A program made the position numbers and the translations under genes. DNA of 61,299 nt from Streptococcus suis. GTDB lineage: Bacteria > Bacillota > Bacilli > Lactobacillales > Streptococcaceae. The stretch covers positions 1 to 61,299 of the forward strand of contig NZ_POJD01000160.1 of NCBI RefSeq assembly GCF_002960445.1. Reading direction: 5' to 3'. Shown one piece after another: positions 16,107 through 24,643 of the stretch. Numbering within the stretch: the first letter of the stretch is position 1; each line of letters starts with the position of its first letter. The notes under the pieces were generated by a model that searched no databases, was not told where the DNA came from, and saw nothing but the letters and a program-made list of their open reading frames with translations.

Positions 16107-17141
16107 ATGAAGACACTTGATTACATCGTTAAACTGACCAACACTCCGTCGCCAACAGGCTTTACGACGGATATGATGAACTACATCAAGGCAGAAGTGG
16201 AGGGTTTCGGCTATGAGGCTGTCAAAACTTCCAAGGGTGGCGTTTTGGTTACTATTTTTGGAGAAAATGACCAAGAACACCGGATGGTGACTGCTCATCT
16301 GGATACTTTGGGTGCCATGGTCCGTGCCGTTAAGCCAGACGGCCGACTTAAAATGGATTTGGTAGGAGGATTTGGCTACCCTTCTATTGAGGGAGAAAAT
16401 TGCCTCATCCATTGTGCAAAAAATGGCAAGACCTTTACAGGTACGATTTTAATGCATCAGACTTCTGTCCATGTCTATCGAGATGCTAGCACAGCCGAGC
16501 GAAATCAGACCAATATGGAAATTCGTTTGGACGAAAAAGTGACCAGTGCAGAACAAACGCGGGCCTTAGGCATTGAAGTCGGTGACTTTATCTCCTTTGA
16601 TCCAAGGACTATTGTGACAGAAACAGGATTTATCAAGAGCCGTCACCTTGATGACAAGGTTTCAGCTGCTATCTTGCTCCATCTTTTGAAGGTTTATAAG
16701 GAAGAGGGAGTGACCTTACCTTATACTACACATTTCTATTTCTCCAATAATGAAGAGATTGGCTATGGTGCTAACTCCAGCATTCCTGCTCAGGTGGTTG
16801 AGTATCTAGCGGTGGATATGGGGGCAATGGGCGACGACCAGCAGACAGATGAATACACGGTTTCTATCTGTGTCAAGGATGGTTCAGGCCCTTATCATTA
16901 CGAACTCCGTCAGCACTTGGTAGCCTTGGCGGAGAGGGATGGTATTCCATATAAATTAGACATTTATCCATATTATGGTTCGGATGCTTCAGCAGCCATG
17001 CGAGCAGGTGCAGATGTCAAGCACGCCCTACTTGGTGCGGGGATTGAGTCTAGCCATTCTTATGAACGCACCCATCTGGATTCCGTTCAGGCGACTGAGC
17101 GAATGGTGGATGCTTATTTGAAATCAACTATGGTAGACTAA
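16107..17141 (+). CDS. M42 family metallopeptidase (glutamyl/deblocking aminopeptidase type)
   Basis: A 344-residue dinuclear-zinc aminopeptidase. Metal-binding elements of the family are visible: TAHLDTLG near residue 65, SRHLDDKVSAAI near 180, the catalytic SNNEEIGYG near 215, AVDMGAMGDD near 235, and IESSHSYERTH near the C-terminus. It trims N-terminal residues from cytoplasmic peptides. It has a strong AAGGAGG site, faces away from birA with overlapping promoters, and is followed one base later by the CBS gene. Confidence 0.9.
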   Translation: MKTLDYIVKLTNTPSPTGFTTDMMNYIKAEVEGFGYEAVKTSKGGVLVTIFGENDQEHRMVTAHLDTLGAMVRAVKPDGRLKMDLVGGFGYPSIEGENCLIHCAKNGKTFTGTILMHQTSVHVYRDASTAERNQTNMEIRLDEKVTSAEQTRALGIEVGDFISFDPRTIVTETGFIKSRHLDDKVSAAILLHLLKVYKEEGVTLPYTTHFYFSNNEEIGYGANSSIPAQVVEYLAVDMGAMGDDQQTDEYTVSICVKDGSGPYHYELRQHLVALAERDGIPYKLDIYPYYGSDASAAMRAGADVKHALLGAGIESSHSYERTHLDSVQATERMVDAYLKSTMVD

Positions 17142-17142
17142 G

Positions 17143-17880
17143 ATGAATGAAAACCGTTTTTTAGAGCTCTTTAATGATCTAGACAAGGTCTTGCGCAAGG
17201 TCTGTCAAGTTGAGGATGGGGAACATGCGGACGTTGGTTCCATGTTGGCCAAGGCCAAGGACTTAAGCCCAGTCAATCCTGTCCAAGCCAACTGGGACAA
17301 TCTCTATGTGGCTCGGCAGTTGCGCAATCTTATGGTCCATGAAAGACGAACAGGCTTGAAAGAAGTGGCTCAGCCTTCGCAGGAGTTGATTTCTGTTTTG
17401 GAAAAGGTCATTGCCCAGTACCAAGCACCTATGACCATTGAAACCTATTTTCAAAGTGCTCAGAAAATCAAGCCTATTATATTTGATAGTAGAGATAAAC
17501 TGACCACGGCTTTAGAAATCGTAGAGCGTGAGCATGTTTCCAAATTTCCTATTTTTTCAGGCACATCCTATCAGGGTTTGGTGTCAGATAAGGGATTGGC
17601 AAATTGGTTGGCCAAGGCTAGTAAGGAAACGGGCTCTATCCGTGAAAAATTAGAAAAAGCCAGTCTGGCTGATGTCTTGGCTTGCGAGGAAGATAGTATT
17701 CAGGTGCTTATTTTACCAACTGATACAAGTCTTTACCAGCTGATCAATCATTTTGAAGGAAGAAAACGGACAACTGTTTTGGTTACTCGTCAAAATAATG
17801 AGAAGCTTCATTCTCCTGAAGATATTGTTGGTATCATTACGGCACAAGATATAGCAGAAATTTATGGAATGGTGGATTGA
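17143..17880 (+). CDS. CBS-domain protein with HEPN-like N-terminal segment
   Basis: A 245-residue protein. The C-terminal half (about 100-245) is a CBS pair: DKLTTALEIVEREHVSKFPIF, then a second repeat ending DIVGIITAQDIAEIYG; such pairs sense adenine nucleotides. The helical N-terminal part contains RQLRNLMVHERR, where Arg61-x4-His66 fits the R-x4-6-H pattern of HEPN ribonuclease domains. Whether this is a real HEPN fold is not shown. It follows the M42 peptidase after one base and precedes dCMP deaminase by 16 bases, so it is in that operon. Confidence 0.75.
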   Translation: MNENRFLELFNDLDKVLRKVCQVEDGEHADVGSMLAKAKDLSPVNPVQANWDNLYVARQLRNLMVHERRTGLKEVAQPSQELISVLEKVIAQYQAPMTIETYFQSAQKIKPIIFDSRDKLTTALEIVEREHVSKFPIFSGTSYQGLVSDKGLANWLAKASKETGSIREKLEKASLADVLACEEDSIQVLILPTDTSLYQLINHFEGRKRTTVLVTRQNNEKLHSPEDIVGIITAQDIAEIYGMVD

Positions 17881-17896
17881 GTGGAAAGGAGAAATC

Positions 17897-18364
17897 ATGT
17901 CAACAAATCGTTTAGCCTGGGATGAATATTTTGCGGCCCAAGCTCTCTTGATTGCCAATCGGGCAACTTGTAAGCGGGCCAAGGTTGGTGCGGTTTTGGT
18001 TAAGGATAATAAGGTCATTGCGACGGGCTATAATGGTTCTGTTTCAGGAACCGAGCATTGTTTGGATCAGGAATGCCTGATGATTGACGGTCATTGTGCT
18101 AGGACCTTGCATGCGGAAGTCAATGCCATTTTACAAGGAGCGGAGCGGGGAATTCCAAAAGGCTTTACTGCCTATGTGACCCATTTCCCCTGCCTCAATT
18201 GCTCCAAGCAATTGCTACAGGTTGGTTGCCAACGTGTCGTCTATATCAACGAATATCGAATGGACGACTATGCCCAGTATCTTTACAAGGAAAAGGGCTG
18301 TGAGCTGGTTCATTTACCACTGGAAACTGTTAAAAAGGCGATTGCAGAAGCAGAATTTATTTAG
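17897..18364 (+). CDS. comEB: dCMP deaminase (ComEB-like)
   Basis: A 155-residue zinc deaminase making dUMP from dCMP for dTMP synthesis. His72-Ala-Glu74 (LHAEVNAI) and Cys99/Cys102 (FPCLNC) are the zinc site and proton shuttle; GAVLVKDNKVIATGYNG is the substrate loop. In-frame sequence upstream exists, but AAAGGAGA at 17885-17892 fixes the start at 17897. Likely cotranscribed with the CBS gene. Confidence 0.92.
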   Translation: MSTNRLAWDEYFAAQALLIANRATCKRAKVGAVLVKDNKVIATGYNGSVSGTEHCLDQECLMIDGHCARTLHAEVNAILQGAERGIPKGFTAYVTHFPCLNCSKQLLQVGCQRVVYINEYRMDDYAQYLYKEKGCELVHLPLETVKKAIAEAEFI

Positions 18365-18434
18365 TAAGGGAGGTTGTCTTGCACACCTCTCTTTATTTTT
18401 TAGAAAAATACTAGGATAGTCACCTAATATATGC

Positions 18435-18440
18435 TATACT
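18435..18440 (+). promoter_or_regulatory. -10 of the metK leader
   Basis: TGCTATACT is an extended -10; transcription should start near 18447, immediately before the first conserved riboswitch block. Confidence 0.55.
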
Positions 18441-18448
18441 AGAAGCGT

Positions 18449-18711
18449 TATTAAGTCCCGAAAAGGTAGTTATCAGACTAGTTAACTTTCGCAGACATAC
18501 TTGGAAGTTATTGCTTTCTCGTTATGTATCTGGAAATTTTCCTTTGCTCAAGACAGGTGTCTTTCGCAAATAGAGCTTTTCTTTGCTCAAGATAGGTGTC
18601 TTTCGCAAATAGAGTTTTTCTTTGCTCAAGACCAAAGTCTTTCGCAAATCACTAGTCTTCGACTAGTTCTTTGTAACCTTGATAACAATTTATTTTAAGG
18701 GGGACATTTTT
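18449..18711 (+). promoter_or_regulatory. S(MK) box (SAM-III) riboswitch with large internal insert
   Basis: Two separated blocks match what is known of S(MK) boxes before lactic-acid-bacterial metK genes: aagtcccgaaaagg (18452-18465) and ttgtaacc (18671-18678), followed by the ribosome site aaggggg (18697-18703) nine bases before the metK ATG. SAM binding in this class pairs the ribosome site with the 5' block and blocks translation. Known examples are compact; here about 200 bases separate the halves, holding three 39-bp repeats and a hairpin actagtc/gactagt (18651-18667). Confidence 0.75.
18542..18650. repeat. Three tandem 39-bp BOX-B-like units inside the metK leader
   Basis: Units begin at 18542, 18581 and 18620 with exact 39-bp period. 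Each holds a small palindrome (aagaca/tgtctt; aagata/tgtctt; aagac/gtctt) followed by ttcgcaaatagag. The aaatagag(c) string is shared with the linker of the mosaic repeats. The pairing positions change together between units. Confidence 0.8.
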
Positions 18712-19905
18712 ATGTCAGAACGTAAGTTGTTTACGTCTGAGTCAGTATCGGAAGGACATCCGGACAAGATTGCTGACCAGATTTCAGATGCTATTTTGGA
18801 TGCTATTTTAGCAGAGGATCCAGATGCACACGTAGCGGCGGAAACGGCTGTTTACACAGGTAGTGTTCATGTCTTTGGTGAGATTTCAACCACTGCCTAT
18901 GTGGATATTAACCGTGTGGTACGGGATACCATTGCTGAGATTGGCTATACCAAGGGTGAGTATGGTTTTGCTGCGGAGTCGGTTGGGGTTCATCCGTCGC
19001 TAGTAGAACAGTCACCAGATATTGCCCAAGGCGTCAATGAAGCCTTGGAGGCGCGCCAAGATGCTAGTCAAGATCCACTGGATTTGATTGGGGCAGGTGA
19101 CCAGGGGCTCATGTTTGGTTTTGCAGTAGATGAAACGCCTGAACTCATGCCATTGCCCATCTCACTAAGTCACAAATTGGTGCGCCGTTTGGCAGAATTA
19201 CGAAAATCTGGGGAAATTGCTTATCTACGTCCAGATGCTAAGTCACAGGTAACAGTTGAGTATGATGAAAACAATCAACCTGTTCGTTTGGATACAGTCG
19301 TTATCTCAACTCAGCACGATCCGGAAGTCAGTCAGGAACAAATTCGTCAAGATGTCATTGAGCGTGTCATTAAGGATATTATTCCAGATCAATACCTGGA
19401 TGAACAAACCAACTATTTTATCAACCCAACAGGTCGCTTTGTTATTGGTGGTCCGCAAGGGGACTCAGGTTTGACAGGTCGTAAGATTATCGTAGATACC
19501 TATGGCGGCTACTCTCGTCACGGCGGCGGTGCCTTCTCTGGTAAGGATGCGACCAAAGTGGACCGTTCAGCTTCCTATGCAGCACGCTATATCGCTAAAA
19601 ATATCGTAGGAGCTGGTTTGGCTAAGCGGGCGGAAGTTCAGCTGGCTTATGCAATCGGTGTTGCTCATCCAGTTTCTGTTCGTATCGATACCTTTGGTAC
19701 AAGTACAGTAGCTGAGAGCAAGTTAGAAGCTGCAGTTCGTCAGATTTTTGATCTCCGTCCAGCTGGTATTATTCAAATGCTAGACCTCAAACGTCCGATT
19801 TACAAGCAAACGGCAGCCTATGGTCACATGGGTCGGACAGATATTGACTTGCCATGGGAACGCTTGGATAAGGTAGAAGCATTAAAGTCTGCTGTAAATG
19901 AGTGA
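18712..19905 (+). CDS. metK: S-adenosylmethionine synthetase
   Basis: A 397-residue enzyme making SAM from methionine and ATP. GHPDK at residues 15-19, [10 protein letters not shown] near 120 and [17 protein letters not shown] near 265 are the ATP/metal/phosphate loops of the family; the length is full. ATG 18712 follows GGGGG at normal spacing, and longer in-frame versions read through the riboswitch. Expression should fall when SAM is plentiful, through the leader described above. A mosaic repeat with a terminal hairpin lies downstream. Confidence 0.97.
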   Translation: MSERKLFTSESVSEGHPDKIADQISDAILDAILAEDPDAHVAAETAVYTGSVHVFGEISTTAYVDINRVVRDTIAEIGYTKGEYGFAAESVGVHPSLVEQSPDIAQGVNEALEARQDASQDPLDLIGAGDQGLMFGFAVDETPELMPLPISLSHKLVRRLAELRKSGEIAYLRPDAKSQVTVEYDENNQPVRLDTVVISTQHDPEVSQEQIRQDVIERVIKDIIPDQYLDEQTNYFINPTGRFVIGGPQGDSGLTGRKIIVDTYGGYSRHGGGAFSGKDATKVDRSASYAARYIAKNIVGAGLAKRAEVQLAYAIGVAHPVSVRIDTFGTSTVAESKLEAAVRQIFDLRPAGIIQMLDLKRPIYKQTAAYGHMGRTDIDLPWERLDKVEALKSAVNE

Positions 19906-19928
19906 TAGAAATAGATGATTTTTAGGAT

Positions 19929-20216
19929 GGGAGCGGGAAAGAACTCGACTGGTCAAAAAAGAGTTCGTCAACAAGTCCTTATTTCCAGTTGTTGAGCTGA
20001 AACAGTCTATCCCCAGACTGTTTCACTCCCACCTCCGCACAGCTCAAAAGGTTCAGTGAACCTTTTGAGGTTGGAAATAGAGCGAACTTTGTTCGCAACA
20101 GTCGTAATGGTCAGATTTGGAGTGTAAAACACGACCAAATCTGCCAATCAACCACTGCGCTGAGATGTTGACACGAACCCTGAGAAGCGAGGTTGGGCTT
20201 GAGCCCAGCCTCGTCT
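19929..20216. repeat. Mosaic repeat copy B (BOX-like, multi-hairpin)
   Basis: Same order of conserved blocks as copy A. Its hairpins are at 19999-20024 (gaaacagtct/agactgtttc), 20043-20069 (13-bp stem), around 20092-20096 (gcgaac/gttcgc) and 20188-20213 (cgaggttgggct/agcccagcctcg). It lacks the gatttgc/gcaaatc and ttaacagtct/agactgttaa hairpins of copies A and C. Fills the metK-murA gap; the last hairpin plus tctttctttt can act as the metK terminator. Confidence 0.85.
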
Positions 20217-20260
20217 TTCTTTTATGTATCAAATATCTAGCTTTTTATCTTGCCTTGTGG

Positions 20261-20276
20261 TAGAATAAAACGTATG
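20261..20276 (+). promoter_or_regulatory. murA promoter with -10 abutting an in-frame ATG
   Basis: TGGTAGAAT (TAGAAT 20261-20266) ends seven bases before ATG 20274, which is in frame with murA and 13 codons upstream of its conventional start. Confidence 0.5.
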
Positions 20277-20312
20277 CCTTTTTGGGGCAATAAGAGAAAG
20301 AGACTAGTTTGT

Positions 20313-21572
20313 ATGAGAAAAATTGTGATAAATGGTGGAAAAACACTGAAGGGATCTGTAACAGTTAGTGGTGCTAAGAATTCAGTCGTTGCTTTAATTC
20401 CTGCCATTATACTTGCGGACGGTGTTGTCACACTAGACGGTGTTCCAGCAATTTCAGATGTTGATAGTTTAATTGATATTATGGAAACTATGGGGGCGAC
20501 TGTTAAGCGTGATGGGGAAACGCTTGAAATTGATCCTCGTGGTGTACAAGATATGCCTATGCCATTTGGTAAAATCAATAGCTTACGAGCTTCTTACTAT
20601 TTCTACGGTTCCCTCCTTGGTCGCTTCGGTCAAGCAGTTGTGGGCTTGCCTGGTGGCTGTGATTTGGGTCCACGTCCCATTGACTTGCACTTGAAGGCTT
20701 TTGCGGCTATGGGTGCTGAAACAACCTATGAAGGTGACTATATGCGTTTGGCGACCAATGGTCAACGTATCCAAGGAGCTCATATCTTCATGGATGTGGT
20801 CAGCGTTGGGGCAACTATCAATACGATTTTGGCTGCTGTTAAAGCTGAGGGTCGTACAGTCATTGAAAACGCAGCTCGTGAGCCTGAAATCATTGACGTT
20901 GCAACACTTCTGAATAACATGGGTGCCCATATTCGTGGTGCTGGTACAGACATCATTACTATCGACGGTGTCGATAGCCTTCATGGAACCCGTCACCAAG
21001 TGATTCCAGACCGGATTGAAGCTGGAACCTATATTGCGCTTGCTGCCGCAGTAGGTGAAGGTATCCGCATTGATAATGTCCTTTATGAACACCTGGAAAG
21101 CTTTATCGCTAAGTTGGAAGAAATGGGCGTTCGCATGACCGTTTCTGAAGACAGTATCTTTGTTGAAAAACAAGAAAAATTGAAGGCTGTGAGCATCAAA
21201 ACCTCTCCATATCCTGGTTTTGCGACAGATTTGCAACAGCCAATTACACCGCTCCTTTTGACAGCAGAGGGAACTGGAAAAATTATCGATACCATTTATG
21301 AAAAACGTGTCGGTCATGTGCAGGAATTGGCCAATATGGGTGCAAACATTTCAACTCGTAGCAATTATATTGCCTTTGAAGGTCCAAATCAATTGACTGG
21401 TGCATCAGTTAAGGCAACAGATTTGCGGGCCGGAGCAGCCATGGTTATTGCAGGTTTGATGGCCCAAGGTCGCACAGAAATTACCAATATTGAATTTATC
21501 TTGCGTGGCTACTCAAACATTATTGAGAAATTGACGGAGCTTGGGGCTGACATTCAGTTGATTGAGGACTAG
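20313..21572 (+). CDS. murA: UDP-N-acetylglucosamine 1-carboxyvinyltransferase
   Basis: A 419-residue enzyme that adds enolpyruvate to UDP-GlcNAc, the first committed step of peptidoglycan synthesis and the target of fosfomycin. [13 protein letters not shown] is near residue 19 and the catalytic loop [15 protein letters not shown] places the reactive Cys at 116. Streptococci carry two paralogues; I cannot tell which this is. ATG 20313 is the usual start by alignment with the family, but it has only a weak ribosome site. An in-frame ATG at 20274, adding 13 residues rich in Lys/Arg, sits exactly where the predicted transcript begins. Confidence 0.95.
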   Translation: MRKIVINGGKTLKGSVTVSGAKNSVVALIPAIILADGVVTLDGVPAISDVDSLIDIMETMGATVKRDGETLEIDPRGVQDMPMPFGKINSLRASYYFYGSLLGRFGQAVVGLPGGCDLGPRPIDLHLKAFAAMGAETTYEGDYMRLATNGQRIQGAHIFMDVVSVGATINTILAAVKAEGRTVIENAAREPEIIDVATLLNNMGAHIRGAGTDIITIDGVDSLHGTRHQVIPDRIEAGTYIALAAAVGEGIRIDNVLYEHLESFIAKLEEMGVRMTVSEDSIFVEKQEKLKAVSIKTSPYPGFATDLQQPITPLLLTAEGTGKIIDTIYEKRVGHVQELANMGANISTRSNYIAFEGPNQLTGASVKATDLRAGAAMVIAGLMAQGRTEITNIEFILRGYSNIIEKLTELGADIQLIED

Positions 21573-21612
21573 GACGGCCCTCAAATACAATTTTTACTTA
21601 ATCAAACAAACT

Positions 21613-21639
21613 GGGGCTGGGAGAATTTCTCAGCCCCTT
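21613..21639 (+). terminator. murA terminator
   Basis: ggggctg(g)ga pairs with tctcagcccc around gaatt; only a short T-stretch follows. Confidence 0.6.
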
Positions 21640-21648
21640 GGGTACACT

Positions 21649-22197
21649 ATGACAATTTGGACAAGTCTGGCTAAATGTGCTTGCTTTGAAACAGAACGAT
21701 TGATTTTGAGGCCCTTTTCTTATGAAGATAGGAATGATTTCTATGCGATTGCTGCACATCCTGAAAATCTTCCTTTTATCTTTCCAGCCTTGAAAGATAA
21801 GAACCTGGCTCTTGCGACCATGGTTGAGAAATTTATGCGTAACCCTTTGGGGAATTGGGCCTTGATTGACAAGGTTTCAGGGCGGATGATTGGTGCGCTT
21901 TGTTTTGAAAAAATCGATGAAGGTCAACTTACTGCGGAGCTCAGCTATTTCCTAAAAAAAGACTACTGGGGTCAAGGACTGATGACGGAAGCGGTGAAAA
22001 ATCTGGTCTTTCTGACTTTTTATGAAATCGGGTTAAAGGAATTGACCATCATCACCCATGAGGAAAATCGGGCCAGTCAGATGGTTGCCCAAAAAACGGG
22101 TTTTGTACAAGTGGAGCAATATCGTGGCAGTGACCGCTACAGCCATAAAATGAGAAAATACCTAAGATTTAGCTTGAAAAGGGCTGATTTTAGATGA
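21649..22197 (+). CDS. GNAT acetyltransferase, RimJ/RimL type
   Basis: A 182-residue protein starting FETERLILRPFSYEDRNDF, the N-terminal signature of RimJ/RimL-like acetyltransferases, with a motif-A region KDYWGQGLMTEAVKNLVFLTF and ENRASQMVAQKTGF near the end. These acetylate protein N-termini or small molecules; the target is unknown. The start is uncertain because the ATG at 21649 has only a weak upstream site. It ends 19 bases before map. Confidence 0.85.
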   Translation: MTIWTSLAKCACFETERLILRPFSYEDRNDFYAIAAHPENLPFIFPALKDKNLALATMVEKFMRNPLGNWALIDKVSGRMIGALCFEKIDEGQLTAELSYFLKKDYWGQGLMTEAVKNLVFLTFYEIGLKELTIITHEENRASQMVAQKTGFVQVEQYRGSDRYSHKMRKYLRFSLKRADFR

Positions 22198-22216
22198 GAA
22201 ATGTAGGAGAAAATCA

Positions 22217-23077
22217 ATGATTACCATTAAATCACAAAGAGAAATTGATGCCATGAACCGTGCTGGCGATGTGCTAGCAGGTGTCCATATCGGTTTGCGT
22301 GAGATTATCAAACCAGGCGTGGACATGTGGGAAGTGGAAGAATATGTCCGTAAAACCTGTAAGGAGAAAAATGTCTTGCCCCTTCAAATTGGTGTTGATG
22401 GTGAGTTGATGGATTATCCTTATGCAACTTGCTGCGGGCTAAACGATGAAGTAGCACATGCCTTTCCACGCCATTATAAGCTGAAAGAAGGCGATTTGCT
22501 CAAGGTTGATATGGTACTCAGTGAGCCCCTGGACAAATCAGTTGTTGACGTGTCTAAGCTAAACTTCAATGATGTCAAGGCTATGAAGAAAATCACCCAG
22601 TCTTATCGTGGTGGTTGTGCAGACTCTTGTTGGGCTTATGCAGTTGGTCAGGTGTCTGAAGAAGTGCAAAACTTGATGGATGTGACCAAGGAATGTTTGT
22701 ACCGCGGTATCGAGCAGGCAGTTGTTGGCAATCGTATCGGCGATATCGGTGCTGCTATTCAAGAATATGCTGAGGGTCTTGGCTATGGTGTTGTTCGTGA
22801 CTTGGTGGGTCATGGTGTGGGGCCAACCTTCCACGAAGAGCCGATGGTTCCCCACTATGGAACAAAAGGCCGTGGACTTCGCTTGCGTGAGGGCATGGTT
22901 CTAACAATCGAGCCTATGATTAACACTGGTACCTGGGAAATTGACACGGATATGAAGACTGGCTGGGCTCATAAGACTCTTGATGGTGGTCTATCTTGCC
23001 AATATGAACATCAATTTGTTATCACAAAAGATGGTCCGGTCATTTTGACAAGTCAAGGTGAAGAGGGAAGCTATTAA
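22217..23077 (+). CDS. map: Methionine aminopeptidase, type I with streptococcal insert
   Basis: A 286-residue enzyme that removes initiator methionine. HGVGPTFHEEP and VLTIEPMIN carry metal ligands, and the first Asp ligand is in LLKVDMV. Between this and the next Asp block (GGCADSCWAYAVG) there is an extra stretch of roughly 25-30 residues (SEPLDKSVVDVSKLNFNDVK and on). A ~27-residue insert at this position is known in streptococcal MetAPs and sets them apart from the ~250-residue bacterial norm. AGGAGA ribosome site. Confidence 0.94.
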   Translation: MITIKSQREIDAMNRAGDVLAGVHIGLREIIKPGVDMWEVEEYVRKTCKEKNVLPLQIGVDGELMDYPYATCCGLNDEVAHAFPRHYKLKEGDLLKVDMVLSEPLDKSVVDVSKLNFNDVKAMKKITQSYRGGCADSCWAYAVGQVSEEVQNLMDVTKECLYRGIEQAVVGNRIGDIGAAIQEYAEGLGYGVVRDLVGHGVGPTFHEEPMVPHYGTKGRGLRLREGMVLTIEPMINTGTWEIDTDMKTGWAHKTLDGGLSCQYEHQFVITKDGPVILTSQGEEGSY

Positions 23078-23101
23078 GATAGCTAGAGAGAAGGAGAGGG
23101 A

Positions 23102-24025
23102 ATGAAGAAAACCAAAATTGTTGAAGGTTTGAAAACATTCTGCTCGACCTTCTTTTCTTTTTATCGGAATGCGGATATTGATGTGACCAGTGTGGCGGTG
23201 GCCTACTATTTGCTAATCGGCATTTTTCCGATCTTGTTAACCTTGGCCAATCTACTTCCGTATTTTCCATTCGACATTGACTTGGTTTTGTCGGTTGTGG
23301 CTGAATTTGTACCTGACAGGCTCTATCCTTCAGTATCGGACTTTATCACCTCTATTTTGACCAAGCCGTCGTCGTCTTGGTTAGGAATTTCGATTGCGAC
23401 GACCCTGTGGACCCTGTCGCGCAGTATGACCATCTTGCAAAAGGCCGTCAACAAGGCCTATGGTATCAATGAGCATCGAGATTTTATTGTCGGGCATTTG
23501 ATAGGCATATTTTTAGGAATTGGTTTACAAGTCATTATTCTGCTGAGTATGACCCTCCTGACTTTTGGTCAGGTCATTATTTCTTACCTTAGTCAACTTT
23601 TTCCGCTGGATAATCAGTGGTTAAGAGGTCTGCTTAGTCAGACGCAATTAGTGGGTCTAATTGCCTTATTTACAGGCTTGATCATGCTTTATTTTTTCTT
23701 GCCCAATATTCGTATTCAGAAAATCCGCTATATTCTGCCTGGAACAAGCTTTGTTCTTTTGGTTATGACATCGGTTGGCAAGCTTTTCACTATCTATGTG
23801 GATAATTATGCCAATCGCTTGTTGGATTTTCGTATGGTTACAGCCGTTATCTTCCTAGTCTTCATGCTCTGGTTTATATTTATGGCTCAGGTCTTGATTA
23901 TTGGAGCTGTTATCAATGCTAGCGTTCAAAGTATGCAAGTGGAAGAATTTCATGCAAGAGATGGGGATATTGTTTCCATTTTGAACAGAATAAAAAGCCG
24001 ATTTACACCGATAGATAAGGAATAA
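23102..24025 (+). CDS. YihY/BrkB family inner membrane protein
   Basis: A 307-residue protein with about six membrane helices. AVAYYLLIGIFPILLTLANLLPYFPF near residue 35 and VGHLIGIFLGIG, RIQKIRYILPG and the GAVINA stretch near the end are typical of the YihY/BrkB family, once misnamed RNase BN. Transport is suspected but unproven. Starts 24 bases after map with a GGAGAGGG site, so likely cotranscribed. Confidence 0.88.
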   Translation: MKKTKIVEGLKTFCSTFFSFYRNADIDVTSVAVAYYLLIGIFPILLTLANLLPYFPFDIDLVLSVVAEFVPDRLYPSVSDFITSILTKPSSSWLGISIATTLWTLSRSMTILQKAVNKAYGINEHRDFIVGHLIGIFLGIGLQVIILLSMTLLTFGQVIISYLSQLFPLDNQWLRGLLSQTQLVGLIALFTGLIMLYFFLPNIRIQKIRYILPGTSFVLLVMTSVGKLFTIYVDNYANRLLDFRMVTAVIFLVFMLWFIFMAQVLIIGAVINASVQSMQVEEFHARDGDIVSILNRIKSRFTPIDKE

Positions 24026-24057
24026 GCTTGGAAAAACAAGCTATATTTATAAAAAAA

Positions 24058-24082
24058 ACGAGGTTCCATTCGGAGCCTCATT
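24058..24082. terminator. Bidirectional terminator, YihY / GtrA
   Basis: gaggttcc pairs with ggagcctc around attc between convergent genes; an A-run precedes. Confidence 0.65.
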
Positions 24083-24515
24083 TCGTATCTTTAAAAATAA
24101 ACAATTTACTCAAGAAATAGTTGAGCACGATAACCAATACCTGTGAGAAGAGTGTGGAAATGACATTGACAAGTGCTAGGTCATGATTGACGAACTGCCC
24201 TATCAATTGTGGATAGGCTTGAACTAGCAAGTAGGCTAGGGCCATATCCATAACCAAGGTTGCGATGCGGGCAGATACAAACTTGACCAGTCGCTGAGGC
24301 CAGCCATTATGTTCTTGCTTAAAGACAAAACGGTCGTTGGTCCAGAAGGCAAAGAGGATGGCAACTGCATTGGCCAAAAGGGTGACTAGGAGAATGGAAG
24401 GGATGACTAAAAATAGTCCCATTCGAGTGACCATATAGAACAGGGTTGCTGCGACACCTGCAATCAAATAAAGAATGACTTCGTTGTTTATGAGTTGATA
24501 AAATAGCTTTTCCAT
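24078..24515 (-). CDS. GtrA-like membrane protein
   Basis: A 145-residue protein with four membrane helices (NEVILYLIAGVAATLFYMVTR; VTLLANAVAILFAFWTNDRFVF; a mid helix; LVIVLNYFLSKLFIF). The NDRFVF and NYFLSKLFIF repeats are typical of GtrA, thought to flip or translocate lipid-linked sugars. Minus-strand TGGTAGACT (TAGACT at 24523-24528) ends seven bases before the ATG and no ribosome site is seen, so this may be another leaderless mRNA. Confidence 0.87.
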   Translation of the reverse strand: MEKLFYQLINNEVILYLIAGVAATLFYMVTRMGLFLVIPSILLVTLLANAVAILFAFWTNDRFVFKQEHNGWPQRLVKFVSARIATLVMDMALAYLLVQAYPQLIGQFVNHDLALVNVISTLFSQVLVIVLNYFLSKLFIFKDTK

Positions 24516-24561
24516 AAGGAATAGTCTACCATTTTTTTGGAAAATATGCTATACTAGACAA

Positions 24562-24640
24562 CGTTGTTGAATTTTCAACGACCCTTGGGGCTTGCTCACT
24601 TTACCCAAGCATATTACAAGCATTTTGCTAAAGGAGAATT
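24562..24640 (+). promoter_or_regulatory. preQ1-II type riboswitch of queT
   Basis: The stretch cttggggcttgctc, then acccaagcatattacaag, then gctaaaggagaa resembles the preQ1-II (COG4708) aptamer known only before queT-type genes in streptococci. The second block pairs with the first (cttggg/cccaag) and the last hairpin (agcattttgct) leads straight into the ribosome site at 24631-24638. A separate hairpin cgttg/caacg starts the leader, just after a TGCTATACT extended -10. Ligand binding should hide the ribosome site. Confidence 0.82.
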
Positions 24641-24643
24641 TTC

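Noticed and set aside
18501..18698. 65-residue reading across the metK leader
   Set aside because: It is made by the 39-bp repeat period (13 codons) and lies wholly within the riboswitch region; no ribosome site.
20583..21317. 244-residue minus-strand frame inside murA
   Set aside because: Shadow frame; murA motifs are intact on the plus strand.
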